Part shown: positions 32,190-41,964 of the stretch, piece after piece | Position numbering within the stretch: the first letter of the stretch is position 1 | Layout: each line of letters opens with the position of its first letter | NCBI GenBank assembly: GCA_020002185.1 | Contig: JAHLWY010000227.1 | Location: forward strand, 17,375 to 81,374 | From: Paraescarpia echinospica | Taxonomy: Eukaryota; Annelida; Polychaeta; Sabellida; Siboglinidae | Direction: 5' to 3' | DNA length: 64,000 bases | The notes under the pieces: model-generated | What the model was told of the DNA's origin: nothing | Databases searched by the model: none | The model's input: the letters and a program-made list of their open reading frames with translations, nothing else | Position numbers and translations under genes: made by a program

Positions 32190-32640
32190 TACAATCCTAA
32201 ACATATATAATACATATTATATTTGGGAAGGACAATTTATTGAAGTATCAGGCAGTACCCTAAAGAAGAACATTATAATTGGAAACATATACCGACCTCC
32301 AAGAAATATCACTGAACATCACCATACAATTACATATGATCTAATACCTATACTTAATAATTTACGCATATAAAAAAGTGGCGATTTTAATATTGATCTC
32401 TTAAAAATAAATGAAAATAACAGTGTCAGTAATTGTTTTGATACAATCACGTCTCTTTCATTATTTCACAAAATTACTCTATTAACCCGGTTCTCCAATC
32501 AAAATTGCACACTTATTGATAATTTCCTGTGCAAACTTACTTCTGCATGTAAAATCACTATAGCTGGGATTTTAACTAACCACATTTCAGATCATCAACG
32601 TTACTTTATAACCATAGATAAATTAAATTCCAATTATGAA
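32190..32640 (+). pseudogene. LINE endonuclease fragment
   Basis: Translated with stops, the + strand gives ordered pieces of an APE-type endonuclease from a non-LTR retrotransposon: IIIGNIYRPPRN near 32274, SGDFNIDLLKINEN near 32380 (an in-frame stop just precedes it), then NHISDHQRYFITID near 32579. These match the IYRPP, GDFN and SDH signatures of CR1/L2-type LINEs. Strongly AT-mutated; no reverse transcriptase follows. Confidence 0.7.
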
Positions 32641-32934
32641 TCTACAACATTCATTTGTATAAAAAAGAAAATCCATCTTCAGTGTTAAATTAAAACATTA
32701 ACATATGTAAAGCAAATGTCTATGAACTATAACATATTCTAAATATAATGCACATACCAACCCCATTTTCAAGAACAACAATTACAATTCTATGTTATAC
32801 TTGTAAATAAAAAATGCCAAAATACTTTAATACTACTAACTATCATACCAGAAACAGTAAGTAAGTAAGTAACTTTATTTACAACGAAACAACGTAACAT
32901 ACAGTTAACACATACATGTCATACAAATGGAAAT
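32641..32934. other. AT-rich DNA, no gene
   Basis: Nothing recognised apart from a short GTAAGTAAGTAAC run at about 32858. Confidence 0.5.
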
Positions 32935-33276
32935 GTCATAGGCGGGTCCATGGGAGCATGGATGCCCCGCTAGACCTGATGGTTTCGGCGTGTCCGCATA
33001 CCTTTTTAATGGACCCACGCGGCCGTATGCCCCTAGACCGTTTGAAATGTGCTTCCATTCATGTTATAATAATCAGCTGAAACGGCGTCGCGACGGCAAA
33101 CAAATTTCAACAGCACTCTCTTCCGATATCACTATTACATTCGAGAGAGCGGACTGAAGTTACGGCGGCGACAAAATTTTCGACCAATTGTTTCGGCGGC
33201 CAGTGGAGGTCTTTGTGCCTCCCTAAACTCGATACCTGAATCCGCCACCTGCTACTTAAGTAGTTATATGGAGGTT
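32935..33276 (+). mobile_element. ~350-bp MITE-like element, copy 2 (spacer)
   Basis: Same element in the spacer, flanked on both sides by sequence unrelated to the other copies, with the same start (GTCATAGGCGG) and end (TTATATGGAGGTT). This independent copy defines the element's limits. Confidence 0.75.
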
Positions 33277-33359
33277 GACAGTACCAAAATGGAATCAAAG
33301 ATCAAAGGACATGAAAGGATTTAGGATAAGTAATTCCTGAGGATTCCTAGTAGTAAAAA

Positions 33360-33600
33360 AATATGATTAATGACCTGTCATGTAAGTGTATAGTGCTGAT
33401 CTACTGCGGTTATGTGTAATGCTATAGTAATAATAAAAATAATAATAAAGTGGCGCCTCTAGCTGACCACTGACATACCAATTAATTACTAATTACTAAT
33501 TATGATTAATGACCTGTCATGTATAGTGCTGACCTCTTGCGGTTATGTGTAGTGCTAACGTAGACAGTAGCGCCTCTAGTGAAAGTACTGGGAAGTATTC
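33360..33600. repeat. subterminal repeats of Polinton copy 3
   Basis: ATGATTAATGACCTGTCATG occurs at about 33362 and again at about 33502, each followed by TATAGTGCTGA(T/C)CT, TGCGGTTATGTGTA(A/G)TGCTA and GCGCCTCTAG. The wording resembles the 15795-15914 duplication at the same end of copy 1. Confidence 0.65.
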
Positions 33601-33610
33601 ATTCCAGTGG

Positions 33611-33620
33611 TATATATATA
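33611..33620 (+). promoter_or_regulatory. TATA box upstream of NADAR gene
   Basis: TATATATATA lies 43-52 bases before the ATG at 33663, in AT/GC-mixed sequence just inside the Polinton end. Confidence 0.55.
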
Positions 33621-33662
33621 GCGTAGCTAGTGGTATCGAAGCTTAAAGAGACCAGACCTGCG

Positions 33663-34169
33663 ATGGAGAAAAGTATATATGAAATGACCAATCAATTGCA
33701 TAAAACTGGTAAACAGGATATGGCTATACGTTTCGGTAGCTCGATCTCCTTCCTGTCGAAATTCTACTCGTGCCGAGTCGAGGCGTACGGCCGGATGTTC
33801 AGGTCGGTCGAACACGCCTACCAGTTTAGAAAGGCGATGTTTAATGAAGACGAAGTAGGCGCGGAGTATAGCAAAGAGTCGTGGTCGGCCTACACAGCGA
33901 AGCGACGAAGTTACATCATCAAGAAAACGAGAACGGTGGCCGAATGGGACGCCGTTAGGGTCGAGTGTATGAAGGCTCTGTTGATGGCTAAGTTCGGAGC
34001 TTCGAAAAGGTTGAGAGACGGCCTGTTGGCTACAGGGGACGGCGAATTGGTGGAGTGGGTGCCGTCGAAAGAGGCCTTTTGAGGTAGCGACTTCGGAGGC
34101 AGAGAGGGTCAGAACATGCTGGGGAAGTTGTTGATGGAGGTGCGTTCAGAATATAGAAGAAACGAATAA
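33663..34169 (+). pseudogene. NADAR (YbiA-like) domain protein in a Polinton
   Basis: ATG 33663. The translation fits the NADAR family (ADP-ribose/NAD-related N-glycosidase fold): FLSKFYSC at about residue 30, GRMFRSVEHAYQFRKAMF with the conserved Glu50 and Tyr53, a Trp at 95, LLMAKFGASKRLRDGLLATG near 107 and GELVEW at the end. TGA 34080-34082 interrupts just where the family has a conserved WG; the frame then continues for 28 codons (GREGQNMLGKLLMEVRSE), the family's usual ending, to TAA 34167-34169. So one nonsense change, TGG to TGA in appearance, separates the fossil from a full domain. AATAAA overlaps the final stop. It lies between the element end and the ATPase; copy 1 has no such gene at that position. 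Known family members remove ADP-ribose modifications; a counter-defence role is inference. Confidence 0.85.
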
Positions 34170-34207
34170 AAAGGTCCTCACCCGTCTCCCGTGCGCCAGT
34201 TGTCGAT

Positions 34208-34813
34208 ATGGACACGTCGTTGAAGCACCCCTTTACGTGTATAGTAGCCGGTCCTACGGGGTGCGGCAAGACCGTCTCTCGTCTTTTGCATTTCGCCTCG
34301 TCTATGATCCAACCGCCTCCGGAGAAAATCCTGTGGTGTTACGGCCAGTGGCAAACCGCCTTCTCCTCTGTGACGACCAATGTAGAGTTCGTAGACGGTT
34401 TACCCGATCTGAAGATCTTAGACGCAAAAACGAGGACGCTCATCGTACTCGATGACTTTATGGAGGAAACGGACAGTCGAGTCACGACCTTGTTCACTAA
34501 AAAGTCACCACTGCAACGCGTCCGTCGTACAGCTTCTGCAGAATCTATTTCCGAAAGTGAAAGAAAACCGCACCATCAGCCTAAACGCGCAATACATGGT
34601 GCTGTTCAAGAGACCCCGAGACGCGGGTCAAGTGTGTCACCTGGCGAAACAGATGTATCCGGGTACATGATGGAAGCCTTCAAAGATGCCACGTCAGAAG
34701 CCTACGGCAATCTCATGGTGGACCTGAAAAAGGAAACATCAAAAAATTTGCGCTTGCGTACGGCTATTTTTCCCGACGATCGCGTTCCGTATGTCTACGT
34801 GCCGAGAGTATAA
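34208..34813 (+). pseudogene. FtsK/HerA-type packaging ATPase, copy 3
   Basis: Starts at ATG 34208 and ends at TAA 34811-34813. Walker A GPTGCGKT occupies residues 15-22; two residues are missing just after it compared with copy 1. The Walker B region is TLIVLDDFMEE near 34430. After LFTKKS (near 34500) an A-run is two bases shorter than in copy 1 and the frame is wrong for about 150 bases; a second indel near 34660 brings the conserved tail (YMMEAFKDATSEAYG... VYVPRV) back into frame. The ORF is thus open but internally scrambled. It is 14 or so residues shorter at the N-terminus than copy 1. Confidence 0.88.
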
Positions 34814-34815
34814 AA
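34809..34815 (+). promoter_or_regulatory. TATA box overlapping the ATPase stop, copy 3
   Basis: TATAAAA lies 45-51 bases before ATG 34860 and overlaps the ATPase TAA, as at 15091-15099 in copy 1. Confidence 0.65.
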
Positions 34816-34859
34816 CGGGGGACGCGTCGCAGCGGACGTCATTTGTCGGCGCCGTCAGG

Positions 34860-35204
34860 ATGACAGAGCGCGTCAACAGGCACATCCTGTGTTTGCAGAT
34901 GTTGAATAGATACAAAAATATAAAGCTGAGAAAAGCCGTACTCGCCAACGGAAACGCCGACCTCATCTGCAGTCTGTGCGACTGCGCGTACAACATTCTG
35001 AAAGGGAACGTGAAATTGTCAACGAAGCAGAAAAAAGTACTGTTAAAATATAGGAACCATCTGCGTAAGCTGTCGACGAAAAAAGTCCCCGTCAAAAAGA
35101 AGCGGGCGATCCTGCAAAAGGGCGCCGGCGAGTTTCTGATAGCCCTGCTAGCCACGTTGGCGAGTTCCGTCTTTCTGCCGCTCCTCAGACTGGTCATCGG
35201 TTGA
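34860..35204 (+). CDS. Helix-rich basic protein with hydrophobic C-terminus, copy 3
   Basis: Intact 114-residue frame, ATG 34860, same length as copy 1. Shared segments include LICSLCDCAYNILKGNVKLS and KYRNHLRKLSTKKVP; the C-terminal 25 residues are hydrophobic (EFLIALLATLASSVFLPLLR). Its TGA overlaps the next ATG by one base. The longer frame from 34791 merely uses an upstream alternative start inside the ATPase gene. Confidence 0.75.
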   Translation: MTERVNRHILCLQMLNRYKNIKLRKAVLANGNADLICSLCDCAYNILKGNVKLSTKQKKVLLKYRNHLRKLSTKKVPVKKKRAILQKGAGEFLIALLATLASSVFLPLLRLVIG

Positions 35205-35872
35205 TGAAACACGCGAAAAGGATGGCGTTGGTAGACCCTCGGTTGGTGGAGAGTCTCGTCCCGTTACTCTCCCAGCCGACCACGACCACGTCCCGTGTGA
35301 TGAGTAGCCTGGACGGCGACATGAAGACCGTTCTCGAGCGCACGGATTTGTCACAGCGACAAAAGGTTGCGTCGTACAATCAATTGCTGAGTCGCTACAA
35401 CACTATGGAGGCGTCGCGGGCGCAGCAACCGGTACACGTGTCCGTGGTGAAAGGGGAGACGACGACCGAGGAAGCCCAGCCGCCGCCGCCACCGCCGCCG
35501 ACGGGACCGAGAGGTATAGAGCGCGAGATCGTGGAAAGCGTGCCCAAAAGTCTGAAAGGAAAAGCCCGCCTCCTGGTTGAGAAACTGAAAACCAACCCGT
35601 TGTGTCGATGGAACGACCGCGGCGAGTTCGTGTACGACGGTACACCTATCGCGGGGAGTAACATGGTGGATCTCGTGATCGACCTCATGAGAAAAAGGAA
35701 GAAGTCGCATCCGCCGGTCGGGTGGGAAGCGTTCGGGGGTCGTATGAAGCGTCTGAACGTCCCTATGGAGCTCGTCGGCAACCCTCGGCGTCGAGAGTAC
35801 ATGCAGCAACAGCAGAAACACCCGGTCAAGCGTCGCGCTAAGTCTATGGAGCGCACGTGGGAGTGGCATTAA
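35204..35872 (+). CDS. Proline-rich conserved Polinton protein, copy 3
   Basis: Intact 222-residue frame from ATG 35204 (TGATG overlap with the preceding stop). Same domain order as copy 1: ALVDPRLVESLVPLLSQP, a proline run (PPPPPPP near residue 97), GEFVYDGTPIAGSNMVDLVI, PPVGWEAFGGRMKRLNVPME and a basic tail. It lacks the 39-bp duplication seen in copy 1. Confidence 0.75.
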   Translation: MKHAKRMALVDPRLVESLVPLLSQPTTTTSRVMSSLDGDMKTVLERTDLSQRQKVASYNQLLSRYNTMEASRAQQPVHVSVVKGETTTEEAQPPPPPPPTGPRGIEREIVESVPKSLKGKARLLVEKLKTNPLCRWNDRGEFVYDGTPIAGSNMVDLVIDLMRKRKKSHPPVGWEAFGGRMKRLNVPMELVGNPRRREYMQQQQKHPVKRRAKSMERTWEWH

Positions 35873-35907
35873 AGAGGTTGAAACGCCCGAGAGGTTCAGA
35901 AGCCAGT

Positions 35908-36084
35908 ATGAACCGCCAAAGACCGGTTGTCGTCGGCCTCGCCGTAGTCGCAGCAGCAGCAGCATTCTCTTTATATATATGTATGTTATTATTTTTCGTA
36001 GAACCATCAGAATCACCATGGTGTCCCGAAGGCGTCGTCATGATACGCAACGAAAGTCTCGCCGCCCTCAGTGGGACCTGCTGA
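35908..36084 (+). CDS. 58-aa membrane protein (TM1), copy 3
   Basis: ATG 35908, 58 codons, the same length as copy 1 (13810-13986). A hydrophobic segment (VVVGLAVVAAAAAFSLYICM) follows a short basic N-terminus, then the conserved WCPEGVVMIRNES. The last 67 bases overlap the integrase start in another frame, as in copy 1. A TATATATA run at about 35968 inside this gene lies about 45 bases before the integrase ATG and may be its promoter. Confidence 0.75.
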   Translation: MNRQRPVVVGLAVVAAAAAFSLYICMLLFFVEPSESPWCPEGVVMIRNESLAALSGTC

Positions 36085-37082
36085 AGCGCGCCTACTTCGA
36101 GCCGAAACAGGTGGGCAGTTACGGTGGCGTCGACGCGTCCAAACCGGCCGTCAAGCAATGGTTGTCGGAACAGGACGCCTATACCCTTCACAAGCCGGTC
36201 AAACGGCGTTTCATACGGTGCTGCGTTATCGTGGGCGGTCGAAACCAACAGTGGCAAGCCGATCTCGTCGACGTAGCTAACCTGAAAAAGCATTACGACG
36301 GGACGACGTTCCTATTGACGGTCGTCGACGTTTTTTCGAAGCGGGCGTGGTGCGTCCCGTTGAAGAGTAAATCCGGTCCGGCGCTCGTTACTGCCTTCGA
36401 GGGCTTGCTGCAGCCGAAAGCGCTGCAGACCGACAAGGGCACTCAGTTTCTCAACAGGCCCTTTCAGAAACTCTTCAACGAGCACGGTGTCCACCACTTT
36501 GTGATGCACAACGAGGAGACCAAAGCGAGTGTCGTCGAGCGATTCAATCGGACGCTGAAGACCCGCATGTGGAGGTATTTCACGAAGCATCAGACGTGGA
36601 GGTACGTAGAGGCGTTGCCGGACTTAGTGCGGTCGTACAAGAAGGCCTACCATCGAAGCATATGTAGGACGCCGGCGAGTGTCAACGCCGCGAACCAGGA
36701 GACCGTGTGGCAACGGCTGTACGGCGTTGGCGGGGGTCGAGGCAAGCCGAAACTGCGAGAGGGAGATCGCGTACGCATCAGCAAGACGAAGGGCCGGTTC
36801 AAGAAGGGGTACATGGCCAACTGGAGCAAAGAGCTCTTCACCGTCGTAGAATCGCACCCGTCAGCCCCTCCCGTTTACCGATTGGTGGACGACGCCGGAA
36901 AGGTACTAGCGGCACCTTCTACGAACCGGAACTACAAAAAGTAACCGTCTCGAAGGATAGAGTGTATTGCGTGGAGGCGGCGTAAGGGAGGCGGTGCGGA
37001 GGTGCACGTGAAATGGTGCGGTTACCCGGCTTCCTTCAACAGCTGGATCAATGCCAAGGCGCTCGTGTCCTATAATGGGTAG
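36018..37082 (+). pseudogene. Integrase with chromodomain, copy 3
   Basis: ATG 36018. The first 308 codons are open: Arg-rich N-terminus, LLKRAYFEPKQVGSYGG, Asp in QADLVDV, Asp in LQTDKGTQF, Glu in SVVERFNRT, then an SH3-like linker with LREGDRVRISKTKGRFKKGY that copy 1 lacks. After the linker the frame ends at 36944. The rest, a chromodomain-like part (YCVEAA near 36965, then HVKWCGYPASFNSWINAKA), lies in other frames to TAG 37080-37082, so at least two indels separate the catalytic part from the chromodomain. The catalytic and DNA-binding parts are otherwise undamaged. Confidence 0.9.
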
Positions 37083-37240
37083 GCACACAGCGTCCGCCTC
37101 GGTAGTCTTGAGTTGGACGCGACACTCGGGGTGCGTGCGACTGCACAAAACGGGGTGGTGCAACGCGTCACTCGTCTATCATTTCTTCTCGGATATGATA
37201 AAGGGAGGGTGCTGTATTGCCAGGCCGCAGTCGTGCGACG
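37083..37240. other. intergenic spacer between integrase and TM2, copy 3
   Basis: No gene. A GATATGATAAAGGG phrase near 37191 could be a weak TATA-like signal for TM2. Confidence 0.4.
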
Positions 37241-37528
37241 ATGACGGACGAGACAACATTCGACGCCGACGACCACGTTGTGACAACAGTCGACGCAACC
37301 GATTCCCCCGTCGACGAACACGTTCCATGGCGTCTCTGCGGTAACGAATGCCCCAAAGCCGAGATCGTCTTCCTGTGTCAGATCGTCGCCATGTACACGG
37401 TCATCGTGGTCAGTATATACAATCTGACGCGTGGCCAGGGCTATTTCAACCTGTGGACGGCGCTGCTGAGTAGCTGCCTCGGTTATCTACTGCCGAGTCC
37501 GTCTATGAAACGAGATGGCATGGTCTGA
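37241..37528 (+). CDS. TM2 membrane protein, copy 3
   Basis: Intact 95-residue frame from ATG 37241. An acidic/Thr-Val N-terminus is followed by the conserved LCGNECPKAEIVFLCQIV, the membrane segment and LWTALLSSCLGYLLPSPSM. It overlaps the penton start at 37515. Conserved across three copies in the window. Confidence 0.75.
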   Translation: MTDETTFDADDHVVTTVDATDSPVDEHVPWRLCGNECPKAEIVFLCQIVAMYTVIVVSIYNLTRGQGYFNLWTALLSSCLGYLLPSPSMKRDGMV

Positions 37529-38184
37529 TTTTTTTATCTGACGTTACTGAGCAATGCCTCTATGAAAACGCACCCCGAAATACGCTGACTCACTACTTCA
37601 CGAGTCTACCGCAGCACGTCAACCTATCGGGGCAGTGGGGATGCGGGCTGGTGGCGCTACAGTACCCGCACACCTGGCAAAACGTGAGAGAAGACGACGC
37701 GCGCTTCTATGTAGCTTGAAAGACGGGGGAGCCGGGTGTTTACTGCACCGAAGACGGTATTGAAATTCATTGCAGCGGTTTTTACAACAGCGCTTACGAG
37801 TTGATGCACAAAATCAACGCAGAACTGACGAGGCTGGGCACCGATACAGTCAAGGCACGCCTGGACTACACCCCGATCTATAACCGGGTGACGCTGCGTA
37901 CGTCGGCGGGTGTCGAATTTAACATACCCCTCCAGAGCGCCTTGACAAGCGTACTACGGTTCCACTCGACCGTTATTAGAAGTCCCGACCCGCCGGGAAA
38001 AATACAGCTCAACCCGCACACCGTCTTCTATCCCGACGATCCCGGAGCGTACATCTTCGAGTACGAGGGAAAATACACGATGGACATACATCGGGGATTC
38101 CACACCACGTACGTATACACGGACATTGTGGAACCGGGCACCGTCGGCGACGCTTTCGCACCGTTCCTCCGAACCTCCATATAA
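37515..38184 (+). pseudogene. Penton-like minor capsid protein, copy 3 (truncated, broken)
   Basis: ATG 37515 overlaps TM2. An early indel shifts frame within ten codons, a second lies near 37580, and TGA occurs near 37717 where copy 1 has a Cys codon. From 37801 a 127-codon stretch is open, with FNIPLQSALTSVLRFHSTVI and YTDIVEPGTVGDAFAPFL. The gene then runs into the MITE-like element at 38172, losing the C-terminal 70 or so residues present in copy 1. Confidence 0.85.
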
Positions 38185-38532
38185 CTACATAAGTAGCAGG
38201 GGCGGATTCACATATCAAGTTTAGGGGGGGGGGCACAAAGACCTCCACTGGCCGCCGAAACAATTGGTCGAAAATTTTGTCGCCGCCGTCACTTCAGTCC
38301 GCTCTGTCGAATGTAATAATGATATCGGACGACCTGCGGGGAGTGCTGTTGAATTTTTCTTGCCGTCGCGACGCCGGTTTAGCTGATTATTATAACATGA
38401 ATGGAAGCACATTTCAAACGGCCTAGGGGAATACGGCCGCGTGGGTCCCTTAAAAAGGTATGCGGACACGCCGAAACGATAAGGTCTAGCGGGGCTACGT
38501 GCTCTCCATGCTCCCATGGACCCGCCTATGAC
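38172..38532 (-). mobile_element. ~350-bp MITE-like element, copy 3 (abuts penton remnant)
   Basis: Reverse-complement partner of 27505-27861 in the right arm, ending at the truncated penton gene of Polinton copy 3. The element contributes the last two codons and the stop. Confidence 0.7.
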
Positions 38533-38879
38533 AAGGTCCGTTATTTAAGGTTTATTGACCGCGATGTGTAACGAATGATGAAGAAGAAAAGCTAAGCAAA
38601 ATAAGTATGAATACTAATAACCAACCACCAATACAATTGTAGGTCTACATTATCAGCGGTGACAATGCCTAACATTTTATTTTAGTCTTCACAACATACT
38701 AAACAATGGTGCCTAAATGGCAAACATTGAATGTTATGGTGAATTCTAAATGAGTACTTTGTTATCATTCAGATTTCTTCCTGGTAGGCCCATGCAGGTA
38801 TTATCTTCCAACTTTTAAGTTTATAAATCGATGACAATTTCAGGCTAGACAGTCTACTACAGAAATCGATAACAACACA

Positions 38880-39185
38880 CAGTGAGGCGCAGTGTTGTAG
38901 TGGTTAGAACACTCGATTCTTAGTCGAAATAATTCTCGTTAGAAACTTCTTGCTGCCGTTTGAAACATGGACATTTTCTCTCACACCTCATCCCTCCAGT
39001 TCACTCAGCTGTGTTAAAGGGTACCTGGTTATATAAAATTATTGATATTTGTTTGATGAAAAGTCTTCACGTAGAGTAATTACAGCGTGGCTGAATGCTT
39101 TCCAGAGAAGTAGGTACGGTGTACGATTGAATAGATGTGCCAAGGGATAAAGTGTAAAGCTCTCAGAACAGTTCTATGAACTACA
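38880..39185 (+). repeat. SINE-like repeat (right arm 3)
   Basis: Mirror of 26870-27175, here on the + strand with its tRNA-like head first. Confidence 0.65.
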
Positions 39186-39214
39186 TACCGTGGCACGTAA
39201 GAACATAACTTTTA

Positions 39215-39545
39215 CTTCGTGGAGATCAGTGGCGCAGTGTAAGAGCAACGGAGTCTCAAATCAAGAGAACCCGGGGTCGAATCTTGTCCTGCCGCGTCGA
39301 ACCTTCGGCTAGTTCTTTCACCTTACGTCGATCCAGTTCACTCAGCAGTACGAATGAGTGCATGACTTTAGACAGTGGTGGATATTTTGTATGAATAGTC
39401 TTCGCGCATTAATTGCAGCGTTGTTGGATGTTTCCCAGCAAGTGAAGTGTAATGACTGGATAATGCTCTATATAATAACTTACATTTCATTTACATTTAC
39501 TCCACACAGCAAGCTCAACATACTATGTTTGCACGAAATAATTGG
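39215..39545 (+). repeat. SINE-like repeat (right arm 2)
   Basis: Mirror of 26490-26835; the A-box-like and B-box-like blocks lie at 39229-39300. Confidence 0.7.
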
Positions 39546-40649
39546 TCCTTAATCGTACATCCAGGGTACAATGGGTTTTTGAGTAAGTTTCGCTTCATTC
39601 GAAATTGTATTTTTATGGACAAACAATAAATCATTACAAATAAAAAAATACACTTCAAGGTATTGCTTACGTTACAGTTTGATAACGGGCGTAGTTAAAC
39701 ACGCATGTTTCTACGCGGATTGGGTTGCCATAGGAGTGCGCGGAATGCACCACTGTATGTGCGGTGCTGACAGTGTCATACAGAGAACAGAACGCACCGA
39801 ACGATGTAAGCCAGATCCCGCAAAGGACCGAGATGGAGGAAAAGGAAACAGAGGATTCGTTGATGACTGGCTTCGACTATAACTACTATCCTTTGAAGTT
39901 AATGACCAATAACTGAACATTAATGCATACCAAAAGGAAGGCCATGCCATAAACAAGACTGCTTATGACGGATCCAGCATACGTGTTTCCGTAGATTGAA
40001 AACTCATTAATATACATTCTGTTCTGCGTGGGGTTTGCATGAAGGTCGCATTCTTCACCCCGTGACCGCATGTGAATGACGAAGAAAGAAGGTTGCGTAC
40101 ACGGTTGTGTTACTTATTATTGGGTAATTGAAAAGAAACAAAACACAGGTATCATTATCAATATTTAATACACTGTTTGTTTAAAGAAATGTTACATGCA
40201 ATATACCGCAACGTAATTGCAATGTTGAATTATTCTGCATATACGACAACTAAAACACTCAGAAGCACCGCTAATAATAAGTATTATAAAATAGATTACA
40301 CTAACGTAAAATAAAATATTATATAATAAACTAGAGTGCAATCGTGTAATTCGTTAATAGTTGTTGCAATTATAATAGTTATACGTAACCAATAATAACT
40401 CATGTGTGGTTGCATACTTAAAACGTTGTCACACCTATGTTTATTAGCTTAACATCTATATAATACGCTCACTTCTAATTGCAACAAAAATGCTGTTTCG
40501 AACAATGGTTTAAGAAATAATATGTAGTCAATGGCGAGTGTGCGAGAGTCTGGATAAGTGCATTAGTTTAGCCTTTAAATGCATTTTTGTGCACGCTTAT
40601 TAGTTGGATACTCAATTGTCCAGAGTTTGGAGAGGTTATCAAATTAAAT

Positions 40650-40980
40650 ACATTTCGTTAACATTTGTACGTGAGCTGGACCGCATTGTCGTAATAGTTT
40701 CAGCACCGGACGCTAACTTGAGAGATGCCGGGATTGAATCCTCTTACAGACGTTTCGAACCTTTCTCCAGTTCGTTCACTCCAACGTGCTCCAATTCACT
40801 CACTTGTACAAACGAGTACCGTGCTGTTAACAGTGACGGATATTTGTGTACGACCGAATTTCGCGCATTAATTGCAGGGTGTCTGAATTATTCCCATAGA
40901 CGTCGTTATGTTTTTTCGATTGAACATATCTTTCAGGGAGTGAAGTGACTGGATACTGCGCTATATATGTAAGAATTTGC
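40650..40980 (+). repeat. SINE-like repeat (right arm 1)
   Basis: Mirror of 25070-25410; B-box-like GGGATTGAATCC at about 40730. Confidence 0.65.
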
Positions 40981-41395
40981 ATTTAATTGTAGGTTGCGAA
41001 ATGTGGAGACAACTTGAATAAAGTAACAGATCTTTACCTCGGGGTGGGATAATTATTATGTATTGAATATTGTATTATGATAATATTCGTTTTATGTTCA
41101 GTATTTAACCGCTGGATCAACGACTCATGTTTGTTGCATCACTGCGCACGCGTTTAATACATATATGTCTCTGTGTACGCGTCAAAGTAGGTGTTTGGAG
41201 ACTCAGTACACAATTTTATTATGTCTGTTTTCTCCGCGTGTGTTACTATTTGGGACAGTTCTACATCGCAGTATCAGTTGTCTCGTCGGCGCTGTTACTC
41301 ACTCATTGACCAGAAACTGTCGCTGGTTCGACGTTTACGCTTGCACCTCCAACAACATCTAAAAACACAGCATTGCATAGATATACACAAAAATA

Positions 41396-41525
41396 CGCAA
41401 CACCTCATCATGCACCACACACAGACCCACACACAGCAATAGTTATGTACAAGTAGAGGACAGTTTTGTACACTAAATAATTACTAAAACACTTAAATCA
41501 TACGTACAGGTGTGTATATATATAC

Positions 41526-41557
<32 letters not shown>

Positions 41558-41964
41558 ATATATAAATATATATTTGTACTTTGTTGGGAGCAAATTCAGT
41601 TTAAGGAAACCTTCTACCGGTGTCTGGCTGACTGACGTCATACACGTTGTTGTTGTAACATTGACTGGAAAATGTTGATGACTGGAAGTTTTTCACTCCG
41701 TTCTTGGTAACATTTGTAACATCCAAATACAATATACCCTTATTCTAATCCGCAGCCAGGGTAACACATTTTCCACGTCAATCCCGTCATAATTATATTT
41801 ATTAACCCTCATTAGAACTCCTGTTATTTTCTCATAATTAATCTGTACATCAAATTGTGGAAACTGCTGCTAACACAATGAACCAGATCTAGTTGGGCCT
41901 ATGTCAAACCAAATGTGGCCATAAATACATAAGACATATAACATTTCCATATAAGTACCGCACA
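41396..41964. repeat. right-arm insertion with (TA)n
   Basis: This stretch interrupts the mirror match (the left arm is continuous near 24640-24650). It holds a TA/ATAT-rich palindromic run at 41513-41572 and no recognisable gene. Confidence 0.6.

Larger units (their letters stand above)
33300..38184 (+). mobile_element. Polinton element, copy 3 (partial)
   Basis: A GC-rich block with genes in the same relative order as copy 1 read on its minus strand, from the ATPase to the penton, all on the + strand: NADAR, ATPase, helix-rich protein, proline-rich protein, TM1, integrase, TM2, penton. It is cut at 38172 by the MITE-like element, so PX, major capsid, protease and polymerase are missing. 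Its proteins differ clearly from copy 1, so it is a separate insertion or lineage. Its last 1.2 kb lies in the right arm of the giant inverted repeat. Confidence 0.9.

Noticed and set aside
34080..34082. UGA recoding (Trp or selenocysteine) in the Polinton genes
   Set aside because: Other breaks in the same elements are TAA, TAG and frameshifts, so ordinary decay explains the TGA codons.
34237..34670. Two extra frames within the copy-3 ATPase
   Set aside because: The second is the displaced ATPase frame caused by the indels; the first is a shadow.
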